Shown one piece after another: positions 10,510-20,368 of a DNA stretch of 64,000 nt (positions are counted from its first letter, which is position 1; every line of letters starts with the position of its first letter). The position numbers and the translations under genes are program-made. The stretch is taken from assembly GCA_963711635.1 (NCBI GenBank), contig CAVQEZ010000026.1, positions 1-64,000 on the forward strand, given 5' to 3'. The notes below the pieces were generated by a model. That model was not told where the DNA came from. It saw only the letters and a program-made list of their open reading frames with translations, and searched no databases. Origin of the DNA: CADEED01 sp963711635 (GTDB taxonomy: Bacteria > Pseudomonadota > Gammaproteobacteria > Steroidobacterales > Steroidobacteraceae).

Positions 10510-10886
10510 TCCTCGAGCGACATCGTCTTTCGCATCATTCGTTCTCCAAGCCGGTCTTCCAGCGCATCGATGACCCGCAGCAGCTGCTGGCTGCGGGTCT
10601 CGGCCGCGGCGCGCTGCCGCCGGGCCTGTTCCAGGATGTTCGGATTGATGTCATCACGCTTTTCGAGCAGCTCCAGCTCGAAGCGTGCGCGCGACGCCGC
10701 GCGGCTGGCGGCGGCGTAACGCCGCTGCACCTGCTCGAGCTGCTCGTCGAGCGCGCAGTCGGCGACATCGACGGCATCGTGGAATTCCGGCGGGATGAAC
10801 GCGGACCGCGAACCCGGGTGCGAAGCTGGATTTCTCACGATGGCTCCTTTGTACCGGCGCAACATGCTGCCGGTGCGAGGAATCAT
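10344..10886 (-). CDS. predicted coiled-coil hypothetical protein
   Basis: I do not recognise this protein. The central part (RRYAAASRAASRARFELELLE, then QARRQRAAAETRSQQLLRVI) is strongly helical with heptad-like spacing and little aromatic content, as in short coiled-coil proteins. Three starts are possible (ATG 10886, ATG 10865, GTG near 10839). The last 55 codons overlap the 3' end of the DUF885 gene on the other strand and read poorly, so the true end is probably close to 10510 and the overlap may come from a local indel. It is co-directional with the binding protein and mnmG but lies downstream of them. Support is compositional only. Confidence 0.4.
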   Translation of the reverse strand: MIPRTGSMLRRYKGAIVRNPASHPGSRSAFIPPEFHDAVDVADCALDEQLEQVQRRYAAASRAASRARFELELLEKRDDINPNILEQARRQRAAAETRSQQLLRVIDALEDRLGERMMRKTMSLEDYRRALCSAIQARISTSSTDNGNAPIPRSLSWKARMSKRSPNAFSASSRSAWIFS

Positions 10887-11025
10887 CGCGAAGGCGTGTG
10901 TCGGGTGAATGTCGGTGTGCCGACGAATCGTTGTCGGAGGCGCGAAGATCTACGTTGTGGGACAGCGTGAGGGGCTGACGTCGGAGCGTCTGCCCGTGCC
11001 GACAACAAATGACAAATTCCGCGCG

Positions 11026-12653
11026 TCAGCCGGGTTTTGACGCCGGCGCGAGCGTGAAATCCTGTGAGTAGTACGACGTTCATGACGTTGTCATACCAGC
11101 CGCGCACCTCCGGCTTCACCAGGTGCTTGTTCACGTAGAAATAGAGTGGAATCAACGGGTGGTCGGCGAGCGCGGTGCGTTCGGCCTGTTCGAGCAAGGC
11201 GCGGCGCCTGGCCAGGTCGACCTGCTGCGCCGCGGAGTCGAGCAGCGCGTCGTACTCGCGGCTCGCGTAGTGCATGAGGTTGATGCCGAAGCCGGTCTTC
11301 ATGTACTGCAGAAAGGTGTAGGGATCGTTGTAGTCGCCCACCCAGGACAGCCGATAGAGGTCGACGTCGCGCCGGTCGATGTCCTGCATCATGGACTTGA
11401 ATTCCACGCCGGCCAGGCTCGCCTCGACGCCCAGCGCTTCCTTCCACATCGACGCCACGGCCACGGCGCACTTGGTGTGTACTTCGCCGTTGTTGTAGCG
11501 CAGCTCGAAGCTCAGCGGCTTGTCGCGCGTGATAGCCCGCCGCGGCCAGCAGACTTGCGAGCCTCGGCGATGCGCTGCTCCATCGGCATGGTCGCGTAAT
11601 CGAAAGTCTGTGACTGGTAGTTGTGGATGCCGGGCGGCACCCAGCCATGGGCCGGCAGCTCGCCCACGCGCAGCACCGAACTGCGCGAGGCGCTCGCGGT
11701 CGATGACCATGGACAGGGCACGGCGCAACCTCACATCGCGAAACTTCGGGCGGTCGAGATTGAAGCCGTAGTAGTAGGTGCTGATCTGCGGCGCCACGTG
11801 CAGCTCGGCGGCCAGGTTTTCCCGGATCCAGTCGAACTGGCCGCGCGGCACCACCACCGTGCATGTGCAGGTCGCCGGCGCGATAGGCGCGCAGCTCGGC
11901 GTTTTCGTCGGCGATCTGCAGGTACTTCACGCCGTCGATGCGGTTGGCGCGCGTTGTTCCAGTAATTCCGGTTGCGCCCGGCCCGCACGAAGCTGCCCTG
12001 CAGCCGTTCCTCGAGCACGAAGGCGCCGTTCGAGACCTGGTCGCCGGGGCGCGCAAACCGGTCGCCGAGCTTCGCCAGCGACGGCGCGATGCAGCGGCGC
12101 AGCAGGAGGGATGCGCCATGAGGCCGGGTAGATAGGGCGCCGGCGTGGCCAGCGTGATGACGACGGTTGCGGCATCGGGCGCCGAAACGCCCAGGCTGTC
12201 GACGGTTTTTTTCCCGGCGACGATGTCGCTGGCATTGACGATGACGTCCACTACTTCGGCGTACTGCGAAGCCGTTGCGGGGTTCACCAGGCGCTGCAGC
12301 CCCGCGGCGAAGTCCTCCGCCACCAGCGGATCGCCGTTCGACCAGCGCAGGCCGGGCCGCAGCTTGAACGTGTAGACCAGCCCGTCGTCGGTCACCGTCC
12401 AGCTTTCCGCGGCGCCGGGGATGGGCGCGGCCTGTTGGTCCAGCCGTGTGAGGCCCTCGAACACGTCGCGCAATATCTGCATGGACTCCGTGGAGCGGGC
12501 CCGGTGTGGGTCGAGCGAGTCCGGGTCCGGACCATTGCCGCGCAACAGGATGCTGGCCGAAGGAGCGTCATCACTGCGGCCGCCGCAGGCGCTCAACGCC
12601 AGTGCCGCCAGCGGAGCTGCGAGGGCATCGCGACGCGTGAAGGTCTTCGCCAT
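11026..12653 (-). CDS. peptide-type ABC transporter substrate-binding lipoprotein, frameshifted
   Basis: Family 5 solute-binding protein (OppA/DppA type) that would deliver oligopeptides or similar ligands to an ABC importer. The start MAKTFTRRDALAAPLAALA has twin arginines and a lipobox (ALSAC), so it is a predicted lipoprotein, perhaps Tat-exported. Family blocks: PDSLDPHRARSTESMQILRD, YTFKLRPGLRWSNGDPLVAE, then DRRDVDLYRLSWVGDYNDPY and HPLIPLYFYVNKHLVKPEVR. Frames shift at several points between about 11530 and 12090 and once near 11070; correcting the last gives YSQDFTLAPASKPG-stop at 11026. It begins one base inside the mnmG stop (TAATG), so it is translationally coupled to mnmG. No permease genes are present in the window. 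Confidence 0.85.
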
Positions 12654-14561
12654 TACGCGGCGCGGCTGGACTTCTTCAGATGCACCAACAGGATGGACAC
12701 CGCGGCCGGGGTCACGCCGGCGACGCGCGCGGCCTGCCCCACGGTGGCGGGACGCACCTGCGCGAGCTTCTGGCGTACTTCATTCGAGAGTCCCGCGACG
12801 CGCGAGTAGTCGAGGTCCTCGGGCAGCCGGGTGTCTTCGTTGCGGCGCTGACGCGCGATTTCCTCTTCCTGGCGCTCGATGTAGCCGGCGTACTTGGCGG
12901 CCACCTCGAGTTGCGCGCGAATCTGCGTCGCCAGTCTTGTGTCACCCCCATGGTTGTCAATAGTGGGCGGCGCGCCGATGAGCTCGATCACGTGCTCATA
13001 GTCCACTTCGGGACGGCGCAGCAGATCGAAGGCGGAGACCACGTCACGCGTCGCGGAATCGCCCAGCACGCGCGACTGCCACTCGGCGGGAATGTCCGCC
13101 GCCTTGATGCGCGCGGCCTGGAAACGTTCGAGCTCGCGCGCACTGCCGGTGCGCTTGGCCTCGAAGAAGGTCCAGCGTTCGTCGTCGACCAGGCCCAGTT
13201 CGCGACCCGCTGGCGTCAGGCGCAGGTCGGCATTGTCCTCGCGCAGCAGCAGGCGATGCTCGGCGCGGCTGGTGAACATGCGGTAGGGCTCGCGCGTGCC
13301 GCGAGTCACCAGGTCGTCGATGAGCACGCCGACGTAGCTCTCGCTGCGTCGCGGCGTGAAGGCCGCGCGCCCCGCGGAGCTGCGCGCGGCGTTGATGCCG
13401 GCGATCAGGCCCTGCGCCGCCGCCTCTTCGTAACCGGTGGTGCCGTTGATCTGGCCGGCGAAGAACAGGCGCGCGAGCGCCTTGGTCTCGAGCGATGCTC
13501 TTGAGATCGCGCGGATCGAAGAAGTCGTATTCGATGGCGTAGCCGGGGCGCGTGATATGCGCGTTCTCGAAGCCGCCAATGGTGCGCACGAACTCCAACT
13601 GCACGTCGTACGGCAGGCTGGTGGAGATGCCGTTCGGGTACACCTCGTGGGTGTTCAGGCCCTCGGGCTCGATGAAGATCTGGTGCGAGGCCTTGTCCGC
13701 GAATCTAACTACCTTGTCCTCGACGCTGGGGCAGTAGCGCGGGCCCACGCCTTCGATCTTGCCGGTGAACATCGGCGAGCGGTCGGTGGCGGCACGGATG
13801 ATCTCGTGGGTGCGTTCCGTGGTCGCGGTGATGTGGCAGGGCAGCTGCTGCGGATGGTCGCTCTCGCGGCCGAGATAGCTGAACACCGGCCGCGGCTCGT
13901 CCGAGTACTGCGCGGCCAGCCGCGAGTAGTCGATGCTGCGGCCGTCGATGCGCGGCGGCGTGCCCGTCTTCAGCCGTGCGGTGCGGAACGGCAGCGCGCG
14001 CAGCCGCTCGGCCAGCTTGTTGGACGGTGGATCGCCGGCGCGGCCGCCGGCGTAGTTGTCGAGGCCGACGTGAATGCGCCCGCCGAGGAAGGTGCCCACC
14101 GTGAGTACCACGGCCGCCGCGCGGAATTCGATGCCGGTGACCGTCACGACGCCGCACACCGTGTCGTTTTCCACGATGAGATCGCCACACTCCTGCTGGA
14201 ACAGCGTGAGGTTGGGCTGGTTCTCCAGCGTGCGGCGAATGAAGGCTTTGTACAGTTGCCGGTCCGCCTGCACGCGCGTGGCGCGCACCGCCGGACCCTT
14301 GCTGGCATTCAACGTGCGCGACTGGATGGCCGCGGCATCCGCCGCGCGCGCCATGACTCCGCCGAGCGCATCGATCTCCTTGACCAGGTGACCCTTGCCG
14401 ATGCCGCCGATGGCGGGATTGCAGCTCATCTGGCCCAGCGTCTCGATGGACTGCGTGAGCAGCAGCGTGCGCGCGCCCATGCGCGCGGCCGCCAGCGCCG
14501 CCTCGGTGCCTGCGTGTCCGCCACCCACCACGATTACGTCAAACGAGCCTGCCGAAGCCAA
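12653..14561 (-). CDS. mnmG: tRNA uridine-5-carboxymethylaminomethyl modification enzyme MnmG, one frameshift
   Basis: FAD-dependent partner of MnmE that installs the cmnm5 group on U34 of certain tRNAs. N-terminal FAD motif DVIVVGGGHAGTEAALAAAR, then MSCNPAIGGIGKGHLVKEID, AIQSRTLNASKGPAVRATR, RLKTGTPPRIDG and SVEDKVVRFADK, with the C-terminal half in another frame (YEEAAAQGLIAGINAARS; FTSRAEHRLLLREDNADLRL). The single shift is near 13500. The start is a TTG at 14561 giving MASAGSFDVI; I see no strong ribosome binding site. In the VVR codons of EDKVVRFA the rare codons gta-gtt-aga create a TAGTTAG copy (13705-13711). The stop overlaps the binding-protein start. Confidence 0.95.
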
Positions 14562-14603
14562 GGAAATACCGTGCTATCAAGGAGTTAAGGGCGCGCATTG
14601 TAG

Positions 14604-14633
14604 GCCTGCGGCGGGGTCAACGCCACCGCAGGC
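14604..14633. promoter_or_regulatory. 8-bp inverted repeat between divergent genes
   Basis: GCCTGCGG (14604-14611) and CCGCAGGC (14626-14633) form a perfect inverted repeat with a 14-base spacer, in the 127-bp gap between the divergent mnmG and the small secreted protein gene. It could be an operator or an RNA hairpin in a leader; no poly-T follows on either strand. A TTGTTAG copy lies just after it (14640-14646). Confidence 0.35.
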
Positions 14634-14688
14634 GGGCCGTTGTTAGAGGCAGGACGGCCGATTCCCGGCCCGGATACGGAGTGAGCAC

Positions 14689-15014
14689 ATGAACAAGTCG
14701 ATCCTTCTCGCCGCGATTGTCGGCGCTTTGGCCTGTCGATGGCAACGGCGCCCGTGCTGGCCGGCACGCCGCGACTCGATCACCGCGAGGCCCATCAGGG
14801 CAATCGCATCTACAACGGTGTTGCGAATGGCGAGCTCACTCGTCCCGAAGCTCGCCGCCTGACCGCCGGGCAGGTGCATCTGCGTCGCGCCGAGGCCCGC
14901 GCCAAATCCGACGGCGTCGTCACGGGCCGCGAGCGCGCCCATCTGCAGCACGAAGCGAATCAGCAGTCGCGCCGCATCTATCGCCAGAAGCACGACTCCC
15001 AGGATCGCAACTAG
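14689..15014 (+). CDS. small secreted basic protein, one frameshift
   Basis: A short protein of about 107 residues. The ATG at 14689 gives MNKSILLAAIVGALA, and after one indel near 14733 the signal continues MATAPVLAGTPRLDHRE with cleavage probably after VLA. The mature part is rich in Arg, His and Gln and helical (ELTRPEARRLTAGQVHLRRA, then SDGVVTGRERAHLQHEANQQ, ending RRIYRQKHDSQDRN). I have seen such R/H-rich secreted helical proteins widely in proteobacteria but know no function. It is monocistronic: it has its own 5' gap and a strong terminator 21 bp downstream. Confidence 0.65.
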
Positions 15015-15034
15015 ATTGCAGAACTGAGATGCTG

Positions 15035-15075
15035 AAGGGCACGTATCGCATTCGTACGTGCCCTTTTCATTTTCA
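15035..15075 (+). terminator. strong rho-independent terminator
   Basis: AAGGGCACGTA (15035-15045) pairs perfectly with TACGTGCCCTT (15055-15065) around a 9-base loop, followed by TTCATTTTC. The 11-bp stem and T-rich tail end the transcript of the small secreted protein gene; the A-rich 5' side makes some bidirectional activity possible. Confidence 0.85.
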
Positions 15076-15150
15076 CGGACCCGGCGTAGCCGGGCTTGAA
15101 TTCCGGGCGCAGCCCGTGACACGTAGTATCCTGCCGCGCCGCATGATTCT

Positions 15151-16639
15151 GTGCGACTCGGCGTTCTGGCAGGACTCCTCCTCGGGCTACCGCTGCTCTC
15201 TGGCGCCGCCGACGCCGGCTCCCGCCGCTCACACTCAAGCCCTGCCGTCTCGAGCATCCGGCGCGCATGCTGGCGCTGACGGCGGAATGCGGCTCGCTGA
15301 CAGTCGCCGAAGAACCCCGCAAAGCCTGCCGGACGCAAGATCGATCTGTTCGTCGCGCGCGTGCCGGCCATCAGTCTCAACAAGGCGCCCGACCCGCTGT
15401 TCCTGATCGCGGGCGGCCCCGGCACCTCGGCCGTGGATCTGTACACCTCGTCGGCGCGGCCCTTCGACCGCGTGCGCCGCGATCGCGACATCATGCTGCG
15501 TCGACCAGCGCGGCACCGGCCGTTCGAATCGGCTCGACTGCGAGTACGGCAACCGAGAACCTGTTCGAACGCTTCGACGAGGTCGAGGTCGGGCCGGAGA
15601 ACATCAAGTGCCGCGACGAGCTCTCGAAGAAGGCCGACCTGCGCATGTACACCACCAGCGTGGCGGTCGCGCGATCTCGACGCCGTGCGCGCGGCGCTGG
15701 GATACGAGCGCATCAATCTCTACGGCAGATTCCTATGGCACGCGCGTGGCGCAGCACTACGCGCGCCGCTATCCCCAGTCCACACGCACGCTGATCCTCG
15801 ACGGCGTGGTGAATCCCGAACATGGTGCTGGGCCCCGGCATTGCCATCGATGCCGAGCACGCGCTCGAGCGCATCCTGCGCGCTGCACAGGACGATGCGG
15901 CCTGCGCCAAGGCGTTCATCGATCCGTTTGCGGACTATCGCGCGCTGCGCGCGCAGCTCGACTGCCAAGCCGGTGCGCGACCATCGTCAGCGAGGCCGCC
16001 ACCGGCCGGCCCATCCACTTCGACTTCACCACGCGGCACCTGTCCGCGGTGCTGAGATTCGCCAGTTACAACGACGACCAGGCCGCCTTGTTGCCGCTGT
16101 CGCTGCATCTGGCGGCGCACGAAGCAGAACTTCACGCCGCTCGCGAACCAGTTCCGCGTGTTCGCGCAGTTCGCTCGAGGAGGCCTTCGCCTACGGCATG
16201 CACAACAGCGTGGCCTGCAGCGAGGACACGCCGCTCATCGACGCCGCGAAGCTCGACCGCGTCGCGCTCAAGGCCACGCACATGGGCGCGGAGCAGGTGC
16301 AGCAGCTGATCGAGGCCTGCCAGGACTGGCCGAAGGGCGTCGTCGATGCCGACCTGCACGCGCCGCTCAAGAGCGACGCGGCGGCGCTGCTGCTGTCGGG
16401 TGCCGACGATCCGGTGACGCCGCCCGCGTACGCCGCGCTGGCGCAGCGCGGCGTTCGCCGACAGCAAACACGTGATCATCGCCGGGCACGGGCATGGCCA
16501 GCTCGGCGCGCCCTGCGTGGATCGCATCATCGCGAGCTTCATCGACGCGGGCACCGCCAAGGACGCTCGATACCACGCTGCACCGCAGAAGCTCACGCCC
16601 ATGCCGTTCTTCACCACGCTCGCGGGGCCCGCGCCCTAG
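15151..16639 (+). CDS. secreted alpha/beta hydrolase, TAP-like/S33 family, frameshifted
   Basis: Serine hydrolase resembling tripeptidyl aminopeptidase. I place the start at the GTG at 15151 because that frame gives a signal peptide (VRLGVLAGLLLGLPLLSGAA); the ATG at 15143 is in another frame. Reassembled segments include DPLFLIAGGPGTSAVDLY (oxyanion region), a nucleophile elbow reading G-x-SYGTRVAQHYARRYPQ near 15725-15775, ILDGVVNPEH, ALLLSGADDPVTPPAYAALA (the Asp of the triad) and HVIIAGHGHGQLG (the His) near 16470-16500, ending KLTPMPFFTTLAGPAP-stop. At least eight single-base indels are needed. The stop is immediately followed by the natA ATG, so this hydrolase and the ABC exporter form one operon. 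Confidence 0.8.
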
Positions 16640-17381
16640 ATGCTCAGAAGCCCGCGGCCTCTACAAGTCCTTCGGCAAGATCGCGGCGGTGCGCGGCGTG
16701 AGCTTCAGCGCGCGCGACGGCCAGATCACCGGATTGTTCGGCCCGAACGGCGCGGGCAAGTCCACCACGCTGCGCATGCTGTACACGGTGCTGAAGCCCG
16801 ATGCCGGCGACGCGTTCATCGACGGCGTCGAGCGTGACGGCGGATCCGCTCGCGGCGCGCCGCGCCATCGGCGTGTTGTCGCACGGCGCCGGCGTCTACA
16901 ACCATCTCACCGCGCGCGAGAACATCGACTACTTCGGCGAGCTGCATGGCCTGTCGCGCGCCGATCGCGACGCGCGCGCCGCCGAGCTCATCGAGATGCT
17001 GGAGATGCAGCCGTTCGCGGACCGGCTGGCGAAAGGATTTTCGCAGGGCCAGAAGCTCAAGACCGCGCTGGCGCGCGCGCTGGTGCACCGGCCGCGCAAC
17101 GTGCTGCTCGACGAGCCCACCAACGGGCTCGACGTCATGGCGGTGCGCAACCTGCGCAAGCTGCTCGCGCAGCTGCGCGACGCCGGTCATTGCGTGCTGT
17201 TTTCGAGCCACGTCATGCAGGAAGTCGAGCAGCTCTGCGACGAGGTCGTGGTGATCGCCGGCGGCCAGGTGGTGGCCGCGGGCACGCTCGCGGACATCCG
17301 CGCGCGCGCCGGCAACAGCCAGCTCGAAGATGCTTTCGTGCAGCCTCATGCAGGCGACGACAGCCGGGGCAACCGAAGTGA
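16640..17381 (+). CDS. natA: NatA-type ABC exporter ATP-binding protein, frameshifted
   Basis: ATPase of a NatAB-like ABC exporter. Starting at the ATG directly after the hydrolase stop, one extra base near 16646 hides the expected EARGLYKSFGKIAAVRGVSF. Motifs: Walker A GPNGAGKST near 16742-16768, a signature-like FSQGQKLKTALARAL near 17038, Walker B NVLLDEPTNGLDV near 17098, and the switch His in VLFSSHVMQ near 17200. Other indels lie near 16845 and 17343. The 3' end is uncertain; a TGA at 17379-17381 would overlap the natB GTG. About 245 residues, normal for the family. Confidence 0.82.
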
Positions 17382-18568
17382 GCCTGCGCGGCGTCTGGGC
17401 GGTGTTCCGCAAGGAATTCCGCGAGAACCTGCGCGACCGGCGCACGCTGCTGTCGGCGCTGGTGTTCGGCCCGGTGTTCGGCCCCGTCGCTGGTGGCGGT
17501 GCTGGTGCAGTTCAGCATCTCGCACGCCGAGGACGCAGTCCGACGAGAACATCACGGTGGCCGTCACGCACGCCGAGCGCGCGCCCAACCTGCTCGCCTA
17601 TCTGACGGCGCGCGGCATCGACATCGAGAAGGTGGAGCTCGACGAGGCCGCGTGCGCGCGACGCGGTGGCCACGCAGACGCACAAGATCATCCTGGACAT
17701 CCCCGAGGATTTCGGCGCAGCGCCTGCAGGACGGTCAGCCGGCGCCGGTGGTGCTGTATTCGGACAGCTCGCGCGGCTTCGAGCGCCGCGGCGTCGGCCG
17801 CGTGCGCGCGCTGATCTCGCAGCTACGGCATCGAGATCGCGCAGCTGCGCTTCCTGGCGCGCGGCATCGATCCGATCTCGGTGCTGCCGATCTCCGTGCA
17901 GGAGATCGACGTGTCGACGCCCAGCGAGCCGCTCGGTGCTCGTGCTCAACATGATGACGTACCTCGTGCTGCTGTCGATGCTGTTCGGCGGCCTGTATCT
18001 CGCGATCGACGCGACGGCCGGCGAACGCGAGCGCGGCTCGCTCGAAGTGCTGCTGACCGCGCCGGTGCCGCGCGAGCACCTCATCTACGGCAAGATCGTC
18101 GCCGCGGCGGCCTACATGCTGATCTCGCTGGTGCTCACGGTGACGATGTTCTCCGTGGCCATGAGCTTCGTCGGCCTCGAGCAGCTCGGCGTCACCGCGA
18201 ATCTCGGGCCCGCGGCCGCGGCACAGATGATGGCCTGCTGCGCGCCGCTGGTCCTGTTCGGCGCCGCCTATCTCACGATCATCTCGGCGTTCGCCAAGAG
18301 TTATCGCGAGGCGCAGACCTATCTCGGCCTCATGATCACGATTCCGACCATGCCGCTGATGTTCGCGGGCATGCTGGGCCTGCAGCCGAAGCTGGGGCTG
18401 ATGTTCGTGCCGTTCCTGAGCCAGCATCTGTTGATGACCACGGTCGTGCGCGCGGAGCCGATCGAGCCGACCTTCGTGGTGGTGTCGGTGATGAGCACGC
18501 TGGTCTACGGCGCGGTGCTCATGTATATCGCGGGCCGGCTGTACCGGCGCGAAGGGCTGCTCGGCTAG
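17378..18568 (+). CDS. natB: NatB-type ABC exporter permease, frameshifted
   Basis: ABC-2 type membrane permease paired with the ATPase just upstream. The start GTG gives VSLRGVWAVFRKEFRENLRD, the usual cytoplasmic lead into TM1; a large extracytoplasmic domain follows (ITVAVTHAERAPNLLAYLTA, then KIILDIPEDFGA) and then five membrane segments from LNMMTYLVLLSMLFGGLYLA onward, with the family block AGERERGSLEVLLTAPVPRE. Five indels occur between about 17490 and 17940; the last 205 codons are clean. NatAB systems export Na+ or other substrates; the coupled S33 hydrolase is unusual and the substrate is unknown. Confidence 0.8.
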
Positions 18569-19008
18569 CGAGTCAGGCGCCGATTCATCGCGCCGGATCG
18601 GGTGCACGCCCGGCGGCAGCGTCGCCGTGCGGTGCTGCGCGAGCAGCGCGCGGTAGCGGAAGATTTCCGTCGAGGTGTATTCGCGCGCTTCGACTTCGTA
18701 GCGATTGTCCCAGTAGCCGCGGCGGAAACACTCGCGCGAGATAGCGCGGGATCGTGAGGTCGCCCGTGCGCCCACTGCCGGATCACGTGGAAGTACTCGT
18801 GCAGCACCAGCGGCCCGTCGGCGAAGAATTCCTTGCCGCTGCCGCGCAGATAGATGCGGTTGGGGCGCGTGGTGGCGATGGCGCGCCAGTGGAAGCGCAC
18901 GTAGATGGAGTACTGGATCACCTGGATCTGGCGCACGGATTCGCCGAACAGGCTCTCGAGCGCGAGCTGCACGTCTTTCGGCGGATAACAGCGATTACCT
19001 ACCCACAT
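18565..19008 (-). CDS. small HExxH protein downstream of mnmE
   Basis: I do not recognise a named family. The first 83 codons read MWVGNRCYPPKDVQLALESL, then QVIQYSIYVRFHWRAIATTR, GSGKEFFADGPLVLHEYFHV and IRQWAHGR. LHEYFHVIRQW fits the HExxH zinc-metalloprotease pattern, as in DUF4157-like anchored proteins. Frame changes near 18760 and 18730 let it continue ECFRRGYWDNRYEVEAREYT, a plausible third metal ligand region (EVEARE), and it ends NRRLTR-stop at 18565. About 150 residues, no signal peptide. It begins one base after the mnmE stop, so it is the last gene of the rpmH-to-mnmE operon, and it overlaps natB's end by four bases. Confidence 0.55.
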   Translation of the reverse strand: MWVGNRCYPPKDVQLALESLFGESVRQIQVIQYSIYVRFHWRAIATTRPNRIYLRGSGKEFFADGPLVLHEYFHVIRQWAHGRPHDPALSRASVSAAATGTIATKSKRANTPRRKSSATARCSRSTARRRCRRACTRSGAMNRRLTR

Positions 19009-19009
19009 G

Positions 19010-20368
19010 TCATTTTCCTATGCAGAACGATCCGAAGATCCGGCCTAACAAGTCGTCCGCGGTGAATATCCCGGTGATTTCCTCCAGCGCTTGCTGGCCC
19101 TGGCGCAGTTCCTCGGCGACCAGCTCGCCGGCGCGGCGCTCGCTCGAGCTCGCGCGCCGCGGTCTCGACGCATTCGCGCGCGCGTGCCAGGGCTTCCAGA
19201 TGACGACGCCGCGCCGAGATGCTTCCGTTACCCGCGGTCTGAAAGCTGACGCTGTCTTTCAGGTGGGCGCGCAGCACGTCGAGGCCCGCGCCGGTAGACG
19301 CGCGGACACGTGGATGCGCGGCGGGCCGCGAATCGGTGTCGGCGACGGGCAGTCCCGCCGCCAGATCGATCTTGTTGAACACCAGCGTGACCGGCACATC
19401 GGCGGGCAGGCGCGCGCGCTCCTCCTCGAAGGCCGCGCGCCTGCGGATCGCTGACGTAGTCGATCACGAACAGCACGCGGTCCGCGCGCGACATTTCCGC
19501 GGCGCGCGGCGCACGCCTTCGCGCTCGACGACGTCGTCGGAGTCGCGCAAGCCCGCGGTGTCGAGCACGTGCAGCGGCATGCCGTCGATGTCGATGCGCT
19601 CGCGCAGCACGTCGCGCGTGGTGCCGGGAATGGCGGTGACGATCGCGGCGTCGTAGCCCGCGAGCCGGTTGAGCAGACTCGACTTGCCGGCATTGGGGCG
19701 GCCGGCGAGCACCACGGTCATGCCGTCGCGCAGCAGCCGGCCCTGGCCCGCGGCTGCGATCAACGCCGTCGAAATGTCCGCGCACGCTGGCCAGGCGCTC
19801 GGCGAGCTCGCCGTCGCCGAGGAAATCGACCTCTTCCTCGGGAAAATCGATGGCGGCCTCGACATAGGTGCGCAGGTCGATCAACGCTTCGGTGAGCCCC
19901 TGCACCATGCTCGAGAACTCGCCCTGCAGCGAGCGCATGGCGGCGCGCGCCGCTTCGCGCGAGCCGGCGTCGATGAGATCCGCGATGGCTTCGGCCTGCG
20001 CGAGATCGATCTTGTCGTTGAGAAACGCGCGTTCGGTGAATTCGCCGGGGCGCGCGCGGCGCGCGCCGAGCTCGAGCACGCGTGCGACCAGGCGCTCGAC
20101 GACGACGGGCCCGCCATGGCCCTGCAGCTCGAGCACGTGCTCGCCGGTGTAGGAATGCGGGCCCGGGAAAAACAGCGCGATGCCGATGTCGATGGGGTTG
20201 CCTGCGGCGATCGAGGAATCGCGCGAGCGTGGCGTGGCGCGCCGCGGGCAGCTCGCCGACCAGCGTCGCGGCGATCTCGGGCGTCTTCGGGCCCGAGACG
20301 CGCACGATGCCGACGCCGCCGCGTCCGGGCGGTGTCGCCGCTGCCACGATGGTGTCGGGATGGCTCAT
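19010..20368 (-). CDS. mnmE: tRNA modification GTPase MnmE, frameshifted
   Basis: GTPase that works with MnmG (12.6-14.6 kb) on wobble uridine of tRNA. It starts MSHPDTIVAAATPPGRGGVG at 20368, has the folate-binding N-domain (GELPAARHATLARFLD), G1 LAGRPNAGKSSLLNRLAG near 19690, a G2/G3 block AIVTAIPGTTRDVLRERID and LDTAGLRDSDD, and G4 VFNKIDLA. Correcting the final frame gives GRIFGSFCIGK-stop at 19010, the conserved C-terminal cysteine motif. Indels lie near 19480, 19775, 19445, 19200 and 19150 among others. The start overlaps the yidC stop (ATGA). TTG-TTA codons for LLG in DDLLGRIFG supply a CTAACAA copy (19045-19051). Confidence 0.93.
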
